DNA of 11,768 nt from Verrucomicrobia bacterium UBA1629 (GTDB lineage Bacteria; Verrucomicrobiota; Kiritimatiellia; RFP12; UBA1067): positions 1 through 11,768 of the forward strand of contig DCMF01000064.1 in NCBI GenBank assembly GCA_002321305.1. Direction: 5' to 3'. Below, one piece after another: positions 6,065-11,768 of this stretch. The notes under the pieces were generated by a model. The model searched no databases, was not told the origin of the DNA, and saw nothing but the letters and a program-made list of their open reading frames with translations. A program made the translations under genes and the position numbers. Within the stretch, counting starts at the first letter, position 1. Every line of letters starts with the position of its first letter.

Positions 6065-7991
6065 GACAGATCCCTCCGTCAATCCTGTTTCTTCCTGTCA
6101 GAGCAATCTTGGCGACCAGCAAGGCGAGCAAGACATGCTCCAACGGCACCAAAAGGAACTTGTCGATGCCGGCAACAGGGTAGCCCAGCTTCCGAATCAA
6201 AACGCTGTTCAGCACCCAGAGCCCAAAAAACAAGTAAAGGATGTCCACCACAATCAGGGCAAGGATCGTCCTGTCGAGCCACGACAGCCGCGTACCGCCC
6301 CAAAGCATCCGAACGGCAAGCGGCATTGTGAAGACGAGCGAGACGTAGTCATAGCCGCGATGATAGAACATGACGTTCGAAAGAACGGCCAAAGCCGCCA
6401 AAGCGAGGACGATGTCCTTTCGAGCGATTCGGCAGACGTAAAGGCCGAGAAGCCCGAAGACGGCGTAAAGCGGCAAGGCGACCTCTTTTGCAAAGGGAAG
6501 GCCAATCCAGTTAAGGAAGGACGGTATGTCCGAGGTGCCCTGCCCCGTCAGCATCGCACCGACTTGCAGCGACTGAACGACAAGCGTAATTGGCGATTCG
6601 TGAAGACAGATCGCCGCACCGCATGTCGCCGCGACGTGCAAAGCGGCGGCAACGGCAATTGCCTTCCACGCGCGAAGGCCGACAAAGACGAGCAGCAACG
6701 GCGCGACGGTCGTGTACTTGAAGAAGCAAAGCGCCATCAGAACGCCCGAAAGAACGTGCCGTCCGCGCAAGAGGAAGTAAAGTGACGGCATGAAGAACGC
6801 CAGCGAAAACATGAGATGCTGCGCATTGCCCACGAGGATGCGCCATGGCGCGCCCGAAAGGCAAAGCAGGACGAGAAAGACGAAGCCCATGTGAAGGGGC
6901 GGCGCGAGACGGAATTCGTCCGTGAAGAAGGTCTTGTGGAAATACCAGAAGAAAACGGCCGTAAAGGCCAAGTTGCAGACCGTCCAGACGACACAGGCGA
7001 CGGAATAGTCAAGAAGTGTCCACGGCGACAGCATTAACAGGCACGAAGGAATCTGGTTGGCGTCTATCCGCACCCATGACCGCCACGGAAGATGGTTCAG
7101 GGAATACAGATACGGATTCTCGCCGTCCATCAGGATCTTGGCCGGCATCCACTGGAAATCAACATGAAAGACGCATCCGGCATAGACGGCGCGGGCGACA
7201 GAAGCGATCGCCAGACAGGACATCAGGGCAATGACGCCCTTCGAGAAGGGACTGAGCCGCGAAAAGAACGGCGAGAAGGAGAAGAGAATCGTCTGCGCGA
7301 AACTCTTGGCCGCCGCTTTCAGCAGATTCCACTTCCTGATGCTGACCTCGCCCGTCGTGCGGTCGTGCTGGGGGAGGCGAGTCTCGAAAAAGCGAAGGCA
7401 TAGTCGGGCGACAACGCCCGACAGGATGACATTCGGCGCGAACGTCAAAAGAGGAATCCGTTCAAAGACCGGCTTGAAGGCCGAAACGCGCATCAGACGA
7501 TAGGGCGTGTTCACGTCCCAAATGGTCTTCCTGCCGTAGAAAAGGCGGACACAGCAGCGAGAAATGAAGCTGATGACCTTGCGCGGCAGCGACTGGACGC
7601 GACCGTCACGAATGCCGACAAGAAAGTCATATCCTCCCTCCAGATTCCGCCTGTTCCACAATTCGGCGAACCCGTCGGGGCCCATCTCGTCGTCAGAATC
7701 GACTTGGAAAACCCAGTCAAAGCCGTCGTGGGCAGCTTCGCGATAGCCCGTCAGAATCGTCTGGCCGTGTCCGCCATTCGGCTTGTCTCGCACTTCGACG
7801 CGCGCATTGGGGTTCTGGCGCATGAACTCCCGCATCACGAAAAGGCTCGCATCCTTCGAGCCGTCGTTGTAGGGGCGAATCACGAAGTCGATCCCAAGCG
7901 CAAGAAGCGCATCAGACCATTTCTTGAGAACGCCGCCTATCGCCGCCTCCTCGTTATAGACGGGCATCACCACACACAGCCGTTCGCACAT
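6057..7991 (-). CDS. GT2 glycosyltransferase fused to GT87-like membrane glycosyltransferase
   Basis: A 644-residue two-domain enzyme. Residues 1 to about 245 are a GT-A fold GT2 transferase of the polyprenyl-phosphate-sugar synthase type: VVMPVYNEE (7-15), YNDGSKDAS (41-49), KPNGGHGQTILTGY (70-83), the DxD-type VDSDD (97-101) and NTPYRLMR (161-168). From about 250 to 635 there are roughly nine to ten hydrophobic segments in the style of GT87/DUF2029: an Asp in the first outer loop (HVDFQ, 276-280), GENPYLYS (290-297), GNAQHLMF (388-395), KYTTVAPLLL (425-434) and RGYDYVSL (545-552). Such GT-C enzymes use a lipid-phosphate sugar as donor. I infer that the first half loads a sugar onto polyprenyl phosphate and the second uses it across the membrane. 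The adjoining glf makes galactofuranose the likely sugar. The start at 7991 gives the usual GT2 N-terminus; AAAGG lies 12 bases upstream, which is rather far. Confidence 0.87.
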   Translation of the reverse strand: MCERLCVVMPVYNEEAAIGGVLKKWSDALLALGIDFVIRPYNDGSKDASLFVMREFMRQNPNARVEVRDKPNGGHGQTILTGYREAAHDGFDWVFQVDSDDEMGPDGFAELWNRRNLEGGYDFLVGIRDGRVQSLPRKVISFISRCCVRLFYGRKTIWDVNTPYRLMRVSAFKPVFERIPLLTFAPNVILSGVVARLCLRFFETRLPQHDRTTGEVSIRKWNLLKAAAKSFAQTILFSFSPFFSRLSPFSKGVIALMSCLAIASVARAVYAGCVFHVDFQWMPAKILMDGENPYLYSLNHLPWRSWVRIDANQIPSCLLMLSPWTLLDYSVACVVWTVCNLAFTAVFFWYFHKTFFTDEFRLAPPLHMGFVFLVLLCLSGAPWRILVGNAQHLMFSLAFFMPSLYFLLRGRHVLSGVLMALCFFKYTTVAPLLLVFVGLRAWKAIAVAAALHVAATCGAAICLHESPITLVVQSLQVGAMLTGQGTSDIPSFLNWIGLPFAKEVALPLYAVFGLLGLYVCRIARKDIVLALAALAVLSNVMFYHRGYDYVSLVFTMPLAVRMLWGGTRLSWLDRTILALIVVDILYLFFGLWVLNSVLIRKLGYPVAGIDKFLLVPLEHVLLALLVAKIALTGRNRIDGGICHE

Positions 7992-8250
7992 CGCTCGTTG
8001 ACCTTTCGTATCCTCCACCGCGTCCCGTTGAATAACAGCGAGGCGACGCGCATGACGCGGCGGCAAAAATAGCGCGTGCCTCGTTCTGGATATCTCTACC
8101 GAGGGCACCGCTAAGAACCCGTACTGAAACACCAAGAACGGGCACGCAGAGCGGGCATACCGAAAGAGGGCACAATGCCCCCCTGTATGCGGGCCTGCGC
8201 AGCCACATTCTTCGCTTCAGTACGTCAAATTAGCGGTTTTCGGCAGAAGC

Positions 8251-8273
8251 AAAAAATGCGCTTGCGCACATTT
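8251..8273 (-). terminator. Intrinsic terminator with GNRA tetraloop
   Basis: On the minus strand AAATGTGC pairs with GCGCATTT (one G-U pair) around a GCAA tetraloop. The stem runs directly into a U tract, six in all including the paired ones, before GC. The 8-base stem, stable loop and U run fit a Rho-independent terminator. It lies about 260 bases before the glycosyltransferase start, so it would end a short transcript rather than a gene shown here. Confidence 0.68.
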
Positions 8274-8374
8274 GATGGTGGCGGTAAACTCCCTGTAGGC
8301 GCGTACCGCCGATATCAAAGATCAATTATCCGCATCAGTCTGCCCCGCATCGAGGCGCCTTTCCGCGAACGAAT
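8251..8374 (-). ncRNA. Candidate small RNA or attenuated leader
   Basis: An extended -10 (TGGTATAAT, 8386-8378) and the terminator at 8273-8251 bound a transcript of about 120 nucleotides. Inside it, GGCGGUA (8310-8304) pairs perfectly with UACCGCC (8286-8280) around a 17-base loop. Part of that loop, GCGCCU (8302-8297), is complementary to AGGCGC (8360-8355) nearer the 5' end, so a pseudoknot is possible. No reading frame longer than 11 codons uses this stretch plausibly. I match it to no RNA family I know by eye. It may be an independent sRNA or a 5' regulatory leader of the glycosyltransferase operon. Confidence 0.42.
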
Positions 8375-8377
8375 CAG

Positions 8378-8386
8378 ATTATACCA
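8378..8386 (-). promoter_or_regulatory. Extended -10 promoter of the RNA candidate
   Basis: The minus strand reads TGGTATAAT, identical to the nine bases in front of the regulator gene, and both are followed after one base by TG. No good -35 is visible 17 bases upstream (GCACTT), as is common with extended -10 promoters. Transcription would begin near 8374-8370. Palindrome copy 3 lies about 62 bases upstream, outside the usual repression position. Confidence 0.6.
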
Positions 8387-8448
8387 TATTTTGGACGCAG
8401 AAGTGCACCGCCCCTGCTTCAGCGCAGCAGCACGCTGCACAGCGCATT

Positions 8449-8470
8449 CTCGCTTATAATTATAAGTGAG
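8449..8470. promoter_or_regulatory. Palindromic operator, copy 3 (intergenic)
   Basis: All 22 bases are identical to the copy at 4897-4918, and two further bases match on one side (AT on the plus strand, just before the palindrome). It stands 85 bases beyond the aldo/keto reductase stop and upstream of the RNA candidate and the glycosyltransferase/glf operon. Finding it 3.5 kb from the regulator suggests that the regulator also acts here. It contains its own TATAAT on the minus strand and could itself be a promoter. Confidence 0.78.
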
Positions 8471-8555
8471 AACCAGGCCTCCCATACGAAGACCCGAGCG
8501 ATTGCGATCTCGCCGAGGATTTCGCGCGTACCCCTTCGTGCGGCGGCGAAGCCGC

Positions 8556-9812
8556 TCACCCTCTCGCCACGACCTGGTCTTTCAGACCGTCGATCCACTC
8601 GTCAATCGCCGCGATCTCGCGCGGAATGTCGATCGACTGCGGACAGTGCGGCGAGCAGCGTCCGCACCCCGTGCAGTGGTCGGCGCGACGCAGCTCCTCC
8701 GGCACGGCCTTCGCATAGGCCCGCAGCACCTCCTTCGCGGACGGCATCGTCTTCGCCGAGAGGATGGCGTTGCGGAACTGCAGGAGCGCGACGATGTCGA
8801 GCCCGTAGGGACACGGCATGCAGTAGTTGCAGCTGTTGCACGGAATCGTCTCCAGCCTGAGATACGCCTGCGCCGCGCGCTCCAGCGCGGCCAGCTCGGC
8901 GTCGCTGCACGGCTTGAGCGGCGAGAACGTCGCGAGATTCTCCTCGATATGCTCCGTCCGCGTCATGCCGGAAAGGACGGTCATCACCTTCGGGAACGTG
9001 CCGCAGAAGCGCAAGGCCCACTTCGCGAGCGTCGCCTCCGGGTCGAGCGGGGTCAGCTCCTGCGCGAGCGCATAGTTGTAGCGCGCGAGGCGTCCGCCGA
9101 GCAGCGGCTCCATGATGACGACGGGAATGTCCATCTTCGCAAGCGTCTCGTAGAGGTACTTCGCGTCGAGGTTCCGCGCGTTCACCTCCTTCGCGTGCCG
9201 CCAGTCGACGTAGTTCATCTGGATCTGCACGAAGTCCCAGCGGTACTTGTCGTGGCGTTCGAGACACCAGTCAAGGGCCTCCTTCGCCCCGTGGTAGGAG
9301 AAGCCGAGGTTCTTGATGCGCCCCTGCGCACGCAGTTCCGCGCACCAGTCCGCCGCGCCGTTCTCGACATAGCGCTTCGAGAACGTCTCGAAGCCGCTGC
9401 CGTTGCCGACGGAGTGGAGAAGATAGTTGTCGATGTAGTCCGTCCGGAGGTACTTGAGGGAGTTCTCGAACATCTTCTTGCATTCCGCAAGCGGATACTG
9501 CTGGGGCGCGAAGTTCGAGAGCTTCGTCGCAATGATGTAGTCCTTGCGGGCGTAGCCGCTCGCCTTCAGCGCCGTGCCGAGCGCGGCCTCCGACTCGCCC
9601 CGGCAATAGGCAGGCGACGTGTCAAAATAGGTCACACCGCCGTCAAGAAGCATTTTGATCTGACGGTTCAGGAGGTCTTGGTCGATTGCCGAGGCGGTGT
9701 AGCCATCCTGGACGAAGTTGTTCGCGTGGCCGCCGTCCGTCGTCGGCAGCCGCATCGCCCCGTAGCCAAGCAGCGACACGAGCTTCCCGTCCATCGCATA
9801 GTGTGATGTCAT
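8556..9812 (-). CDS. Aldo/keto reductase with C-terminal 4Fe-4S ferredoxin domain
   Basis: A 418-residue oxidoreductase. Residues about 8-300 form an aldo/keto reductase barrel: LGYGAMRLPTT (15-25), DGGVTYFDTSPAYCRGESE (57-75), with the catalytic tetrad visible as Asp64, Tyr69, Lys97 (ATKLSN) and His133 (LLHSVG). The C-terminus carries two cysteine sets, CNSCNYCMPCP (325-335) and CTGCGRCSPHCP (380-391), which fit 4Fe-4S clusters. This barrel-plus-ferredoxin form is common in anaerobes; its substrates are mostly unknown. The start at 9812 is chosen because AGGAG lies seven bases upstream and its ATG shares ATGA with the NUDIX stop; the ATG at 9818 is too close to that site. It is the last gene of the redox run. 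A weak GC hairpin follows the stop but has no T run. Confidence 0.93.
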   Translation of the reverse strand: MTSHYAMDGKLVSLLGYGAMRLPTTDGGHANNFVQDGYTASAIDQDLLNRQIKMLLDGGVTYFDTSPAYCRGESEAALGTALKASGYARKDYIIATKLSNFAPQQYPLAECKKMFENSLKYLRTDYIDNYLLHSVGNGSGFETFSKRYVENGAADWCAELRAQGRIKNLGFSYHGAKEALDWCLERHDKYRWDFVQIQMNYVDWRHAKEVNARNLDAKYLYETLAKMDIPVVIMEPLLGGRLARYNYALAQELTPLDPEATLAKWALRFCGTFPKVMTVLSGMTRTEHIEENLATFSPLKPCSDAELAALERAAQAYLRLETIPCNSCNYCMPCPYGLDIVALLQFRNAILSAKTMPSAKEVLRAYAKAVPEELRRADHCTGCGRCSPHCPQSIDIPREIAAIDEWIDGLKDQVVARG

Positions 9813-10390
9813 TCGCATTCTCCTTTCTGTTTGTTGTCGAGAGAGCATTGTGAAAAGAACTTCCAGAGCGGGGCGGCCATGAGGGACTGCACGAATGCGC
9901 CGCGTTCGAGCAAGGCGTAGACCTCGTCCGGCGTGTGCAGGCTCCACGCAAGGTCTTCGCCCGCATCGAGGTGGGGGATGTCCGTCGCCCGGACGCCGCG
10001 CGCGACGTAGCAGTGCGTGATGTTGTTGTAGGCCGCCGGATTGCCGCTGATCTGCATCAGCTCCTCCCAGACGCCGCCGGAGAAGCCCGTCTCCTCCAGG
10101 AGTTCGCGCTGGGCGCCCGCGAGGGGCGAGGCGTCCGCCTTCTCGACCACGCCAGCGGGAATCTCCCAGCAGACACAGCCGATGCCGTGCCGGTACTGGC
10201 GCACGAGGACGATGCGCCCGTCGTCCGTCACGGGAATGACGTTCACCCAGTCCGGGTACTCGAAGACGAAGTATTCGGGGATGACGTGTCCGTTGGGCAG
10301 CTCGACGGTGTCCTGCCGCACCGTCAACCACGGCTTCGTGAGGAGTCGCTTCGAGGCCTGGACTTTCCACTTGGGTGCTGTTTCATTCAT
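9809..10390 (-). CDS. NUDIX hydrolase (ADP-ribose pyrophosphatase-like)
   Basis: A 193-residue hydrolase likely to cleave a nucleoside diphosphate linked to another group, such as ADP-ribose. The N-terminal half has the ADP-ribose pyrophosphatase layout (VQASKRLLTKPWLTVRQD, then VIPVTDDGRIVLVRQYRHGI). The NUDIX helix reads PAGVVEKADASPLAG then AQRELLEETGF (78-103). The metal-binding RELLEE is intact, but the spacing from the first Gly is one residue longer than the canonical box and the first Glu of the consensus is not in register. The start at 10390 has GGAG eight bases upstream, within the HUH gene, and overlaps that gene's stop by eight bases (ATGAATGA). Its stop overlaps the aldo/keto reductase start by four. 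The context suggests nucleotide or cofactor housekeeping next to redox enzymes. Confidence 0.9.
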   Translation of the reverse strand: MNETAPKWKVQASKRLLTKPWLTVRQDTVELPNGHVIPEYFVFEYPDWVNVIPVTDDGRIVLVRQYRHGIGCVCWEIPAGVVEKADASPLAGAQRELLEETGFSGGVWEELMQISGNPAAYNNITHCYVARGVRATDIPHLDAGEDLAWSLHTPDEVYALLERGAFVQSLMAAPLWKFFSQCSLDNKQKGECE

Positions 10391-11501
10391 TTTCCGTTCT
10401 CCGCAGCTGATGCGACGCGCCTTGTTCTCTCGATTCGGACAACCCCGCCACGGCAAGATCGCCCATCTCGTGACACCGCTGGTAGAGTTCCTTCTTCGTC
10501 GGCATGCGATTCAAGACGGGGTAGAGGGAAAGGAAGAGCATGCGCCCTTCCGCGCAGAACCGCTCGTACCGCCGTCCCGGATGCCAGCGTTCGTGAAATC
10601 CTTCGGGCGAAAGAACGACCCACTTTCCGCCAGCCGCCGCGAGGGCGTTTCCACAAGCCTTTTCAAGCGGGCTCATGAAGGTTCCGACACCGGCTCCGCC
10701 CGGTCCGATTCGCGTACATTCGTCTATCAGGGCCTTCCATTCGGGAGAATCGGGCTTCGTCGTCCGATGGCCCTTGATCGCCTTCAGAACGGGCAGGTCG
10801 AGAATCGCGCGGTTTCCATAGGCAAACCAGTCGCGCCCAAGGAAACGAGTTTTCGTCACCTGCCCAAAATAGCGGCGGTTCTGCTGCCGCAGCCAGGCGC
10901 GCTGGGGATTCTCGCGAATATAGCGCGTGAACGCGGCGAGTTGCCCATCCTTCTTCACAATCCAGTCGTGCCAATCACGCGCGAAAACGGGCAAAGGCTT
11001 GTTGCCCGACGGGGCGGGCAGAACGTTGCCCGACGGGGCGGGCAACACAACACTCTGATGAGGAGGAGGGGGAATCCGTGTTCTGTCAATGGCCGCCCTG
11101 TCGGCCATTTCCCCCACCGTCTCCCAATAGACCGCCGAGAGGGTCTTCATCAGCTGATAGACGTATTTGCCCAGCGCAAGTTGGTCGCCCGTATCCCTGA
11201 TGCGGATGAGCAGATGAAGATGATCGGGCATGACAATGAACGTCTCGATCGGCCACAGCCCCCGCCAATGCGTGTGGAACGCGCGAATGACGTTCGCGAA
11301 CGCCTCCGTGAGCTCATTTGCGACAAGATAGCGCGCACGGCCCTGCGCATCCTTCGGCGGCGGATTGTCACGGCAGATTTCGCAAAACGGCCGAAACCCC
11401 CTCAGTCGCTTGAGCGTGACCATGTAGAAGAACGGGCGGCGGTAGTCAAACCCCTTCAGCCGCTTCATCGTCTGTTTCTGCATCGTCTCGCCCATTCTCA
11501 C
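10383..11501 (-). CDS. HUH (Y1) transposase-like protein with C-terminal DprA/SLOG-like domain
   Basis: A 372-residue protein related to REP-associated tyrosine transposases and the IS200/IS605 group, which nick single-stranded DNA. The HUH metal motif is HLH at 94-96 (IVMPDHLHLLIRI), and the likely catalytic tyrosine is Tyr194 (FTRYIRENPQRAW). Residues 141-170 are a low-complexity insert with LPAPSGN twice, encoded by two REP-like hairpins. From about 225 the sequence changes character: FAYGNRAILDLP, then GTFMSPLEKACGNAL, WVVLSPEGFHERW and CAEGRMLFLSLYP recall the Rossmann-like SLOG domain of DprA-type proteins (distant, inferred by pattern). The start is GTG at 11501, with AAAGG at good distance and a GTGA overlap with the broken FMN reductase; the ATG at 11495 is the alternative. 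No terminal repeats or target duplication are evident, so it may be a domesticated single-copy gene. Confidence 0.82.
   Translation of the reverse strand: MRMGETMQKQTMKRLKGFDYRRPFFYMVTLKRLRGFRPFCEICRDNPPPKDAQGRARYLVANELTEAFANVIRAFHTHWRGLWPIETFIVMPDHLHLLIRIRDTGDQLALGKYVYQLMKTLSAVYWETVGEMADRAAIDRTRIPPPPHQSVVLPAPSGNVLPAPSGNKPLPVFARDWHDWIVKKDGQLAAFTRYIRENPQRAWLRQQNRRYFGQVTKTRFLGRDWFAYGNRAILDLPVLKAIKGHRTTKPDSPEWKALIDECTRIGPGGAGVGTFMSPLEKACGNALAAAGGKWVVLSPEGFHERWHPGRRYERFCAEGRMLFLSLYPVLNRMPTKKELYQRCHEMGDLAVAGLSESREQGASHQLRRTENE
11001..11046. repeat. Tandem pair of REP-like GC hairpins inside the HUH gene
   Basis: Two near-identical units start at 11001 and 11025 (24-base period), sharing the first 20 bases. 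The second unit is an 8-bp inverted repeat, GTTGCCCG and CGGGCAAC, around a six-base loop (ACGGGG). The first keeps six paired bases. REP elements in other bacteria are GC-rich palindromes of this kind, processed by transposases of the same family as the host gene. The 24-base period keeps the frame, so the pair encodes LPAPSGN twice. Confidence 0.7.
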
Positions 11502-11707
11502 GCGCTACCTTTCAAATGAGATCGTAGACGCATTTCGCCGAGTTCGGCGCACTTCCGGCAGGCGATGCAGCCACGCACGGGCTTCACGCCGATCTGCACG
11601 ATCTCCGTCTCCACGCCGTCCGCCCGCAGGGCCGTCGCGACCCCCTCCAACGCCCGCATCGTGTTGCCATGCGGACGGGGACTGCCATTGACGAGCAGAG
11701 CCTTCAT
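11498..11707 (-). pseudogene. NADPH-dependent FMN reductase, frameshifted and truncated
   Basis: The N-terminus is typical of flavodoxin-fold FMN reductases / iron-sulfur flavoproteins: MKALLVNGSPRPHGNT (1-16, FMN phosphate loop) and GCIACRKCAELGE (46-58, cysteine motif). After Glu58 the frame reads MRLRSHLKGSA and stops, where the family has about 120 further residues. Skipping one base at 11533 (in a run of three A on the minus strand) restores TGC GTC TAC GAT, which continues the family pattern as CVYD, but a stop follows two codons later. So there is a one-base shift at about 11533 plus loss of everything beyond about 11520, where the HUH gene begins. Its start shares ATGA with the stop of the upstream gene. 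It is very probably non-functional. The missing part is not found elsewhere in the window. Confidence 0.8.
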
Positions 11708-11768
11708 TTCAAGACCTCCGCGACAATCTTCTTGCCGAGGTCGAAGGCCTCCTGCATGAACTTCGTGG
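11704..11768 (-). CDS. C-terminal end of an unidentified protein (partial)
   Basis: Only the last 20 codons are inside the window (ending FMQEAFDLGKKIVAEVLK, stop at 11704). The amphipathic end with DLGKKI resembles the last helix of flavodoxin-fold NAD(P)H or FMN oxidoreductases, which would suit the next gene, but this is too short to be sure. Its stop overlaps the start of the FMN reductase by four bases (ATGA), so the operon extends beyond the right edge. Confidence 0.6.
   Translation of the reverse strand, partial: TKFMQEAFDLGKKIVAEVLK

Larger units (their letters stand above)
7992..8555. other. Intergenic region with operator, promoter and RNA candidate
   Basis: No protein gene is supported here. 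It contains, from right to left on the minus strand: a small GC hairpin just after the aldo/keto reductase stop (GCGGC, TTC loop, GCCGC, no T run), palindrome copy 3 (8449-8470), an extended -10 (8378-8386), a structured stretch ending in a terminator (8251-8273), and 260 bases of leader before the glycosyltransferase. In that leader GGGCA occurs on the plus strand at 8103, 8140, 8153 and 8168, the last as half of a hairpin (GGGCA, 3-base loop, TGCCC on the minus strand, 8168-8180). Minus-strand frames across 7992-8208 have no codon bias or family resemblance. Confidence 0.6.

Noticed and set aside
8103..8172. Four GGGCA repeats as possible iterons or a repeat array
   Set aside because: Spacings of 37, 13 and 15 bases are irregular and the units are only five bases in GC-rich DNA, so not a CRISPR or origin.
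7992..8208. Minus-strand frames in the glycosyltransferase leader, including an N-terminal extension from 8135
   Set aside because: They are cysteine- and arginine-rich without codon bias. The GT2 family N-terminus fits the start at 7991 exactly.
8305..8340. An 11-codon frame inside the RNA candidate (MRGRLMRIIDL)
   Set aside because: It is too short, has no ribosome binding site, and is interrupted by the hairpin region; treated as chance.

Overview
The window looks like chromosomal DNA of an anaerobic, GC-rich, Gram-negative bacterium. A TonB-dependent receptor points to an outer membrane. Many Fe-S and flavin proteins, a Nim-like protein and a 4Fe-4S aldo/keto reductase point to anaerobic life. 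A gut-type member of the PVC group (Kiritimatiellota or Lentisphaerota) is my best guess, from overall protein character only. All supported genes lie on the minus strand, so the text reads from right to left; the plus-strand frames look like shadows.

Region A (11768 to 8556) is a tightly packed run of redox genes: the tail of an unidentified protein, a broken NADPH-dependent FMN reductase, a single-strand DNA transposase-like HUH protein carrying a DprA/SLOG-like domain, a NUDIX hydrolase and a 4Fe-4S aldo/keto reductase. Each joins the next by a 4 or 8 base overlap. The HUH gene sits exactly where the FMN reductase loses its homology and contains two REP-like GC hairpins within its own coding sequence.

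Region B (8555 to 7992) is intergenic. It holds one copy of a 22-bp palindrome, an extended -10 promoter, and a GNRA-loop terminator about 120 bases further on. Together they suggest a small structured RNA or an attenuated leader.

Region C (7991 to 4955) is a two-gene glycan unit: a GT2 glycosyltransferase fused to a GT87-like membrane glycosyltransferase, overlapping glf (UDP-galactopyranose mutase). The pair could make, activate and transfer galactofuranose.

Region D (4918 to 475) starts with a double winged-helix regulator. The 22-bp palindrome lies immediately in front of the regulator, again between the regulator and the next gene, and a third time in region B. Downstream come a Nim-like flavin-barrel protein, a membrane polyferredoxin ending in a DUF1893 domain, and a TonB-dependent receptor broken by an internal deletion. 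This looks like one regulated redox/uptake operon whose receptor has decayed.

Region E (474 to 1) has no clear gene, only short coding-like scraps and hairpins.
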